Source: Bartonella tamiae Th239 (GTDB lineage Bacteria > Pseudomonadota > Alphaproteobacteria > Rhizobiales > Rhizobiaceae). From it: 64,000 bases of DNA. Of the stretch, positions 63,852 through 64,000 are shown in pieces. Made by a program: the position numbers and the translations under genes. Where the stretch lies: NCBI RefSeq assembly GCF_000278275.1, contig NZ_JH725147.1, positions 1,244,963 to 1,308,962 of the forward strand. Direction: 5' to 3'. The notes under the pieces are model-generated. The model saw nothing but the letters and a program-made list of their open reading frames with translations. It searched no databases and was not told the DNA's origin. The first letter of the stretch is position 1. Each line of letters starts with the position of its first letter.

Positions 63852-63880
63852 AAAAAAGCCCCGATTTTCGGGGCTTTTTT
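63852..63880 (+). terminator. Rho-independent terminator after rpoC
   Basis: Six As plus GCCCCG (63852-63863) pair with CGGGGC plus six Ts (63869-63880) around a 5-nt loop. Canonical and strong; it ends the secE-rpoC block. Confidence 0.93.
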
Positions 63881-63905
63881 ATTGACATATTGACTGTTAG
63901 ATTTA

Positions 63906-64000
63906 AGCTATCCGAGCTATCCGAGCTATCCGAGCTATCCGAGCTATCCGAGCTATCCGAGCTATCCGAGCTATCCGAGCTATCCGAGCTATCCGAGCTA
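63906..64000. repeat. 9-bp tandem repeat (minisatellite) GCTATCCGA, running off the window
   Basis: The unit GCTATCCGA is repeated without a single change for about 10.5 copies up to the last base of the window, so its full length is unknown. It begins 26 bp after the rpoC terminator. Both strands stay open in five of six frames because the unit is a multiple of three, but nothing shows that it is translated. A TTGACA at 63882-63887 lies just upstream without a matching -10. Confidence 0.97.

Noticed and set aside
63882..63905. Promoter at TTGACA after the rpoC terminator
   Set aside because: The -35 is perfect but no acceptable -10 lies 16-18 bp downstream.

Overview
The window looks like a chromosomal segment of an AT-rich alphaproteobacterium of the order Hyphomicrobiales (Rhizobiales), most likely Bartonella or a very close relative. 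This rests on gene content and order typical of that order (ppiD-trpD-trpC-moaC-moeA; tpiA-secG-pyrG-kdsA-eno-ftsB-pdhABC-lpd-lipA-ratA; ntrY-ntrX-trkA; folE-hisI next to thrS-yidD-nifU-like), on a RirA-type iron regulator with its three cysteines, on a fused IspDF enzyme, and on low-GC codon use. The species cannot be assigned by eye. Almost everything is housekeeping; no prophage, insertion sequence, CRISPR array, secretion system or rRNA operon was found.

Layout. Positions 1-820 hold the 3' part of a squalene/phytoene-synthase-like gene, convergent with a leftward cluster (824-6255) for molybdopterin insertion (moeA, moaC), tryptophan synthesis (trpC, trpD) and periplasmic folding (ppiD). 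A rightward run (6414-20569) carries glycolysis (tpiA, eno), protein export (secG), CTP and KDO synthesis (pyrG, kdsA), a divisome protein (ftsB-like), the whole pyruvate dehydrogenase complex (pdhA, pdhB, pdhC, lpd) with lipoate synthase, and a Coq10/RatA-like protein. A leftward trio follows (cinA/pncC, ispDF, rirA). Next, rightward, come the ntrY-ntrX two-component system, trkA, a sugar transferase, the proteolysis genes clpP, clpX and lon, and the nucleoid protein HU. Then gph-trmFO (leftward), a tRNA-Leu, tig, gatB, an acetyltransferase, an NDUFA12-type complex I subunit and a DUF2155 exported protein; thrS-yidD-nifU-like (leftward); folE-hisI; a second tRNA-Leu; an ACR3-like transporter and a rhomboid protease; rlmB (leftward). 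The last 14 kb is the classical translation/transcription block: tRNA-Tyr, tRNA-Gly, tuf, tRNA-Trp, secE, nusG, rplK, rplA, rplJ, rplL, rpoB, rpoC, ending in a strong terminator and a 9-bp minisatellite that runs off the window edge.

How the genes work together. The glycolytic and PDH genes feed acetyl-CoA formation, with lipA supplying the lipoyl groups that PdhB and PdhC carry. ClpXP, Lon and trigger factor make up much of protein quality control, and a heat-shock-type promoter is visible before clpP and possibly before lon. The secE-rpoC block carries many RNA hairpins between genes, consistent with post-transcriptional balancing of ribosomal proteins against RNA polymerase.

Most notable observations: the IspD nucleotide-binding loop of ispDF is encoded upstream of every ATG/GTG/TTG, directly after the in-frame rirA stop, implying an ATT or ATA start; NtrX lacks the GAFTGA loop of sigma-54 activators; large inverted repeats lie between rplL and rpoB; the 9-bp repeat follows rpoC; and a sugar transferase sits between trkA and clpP, where relatives usually carry hfq-hflX after trkA. 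No clearly new multi-gene system could be supported.
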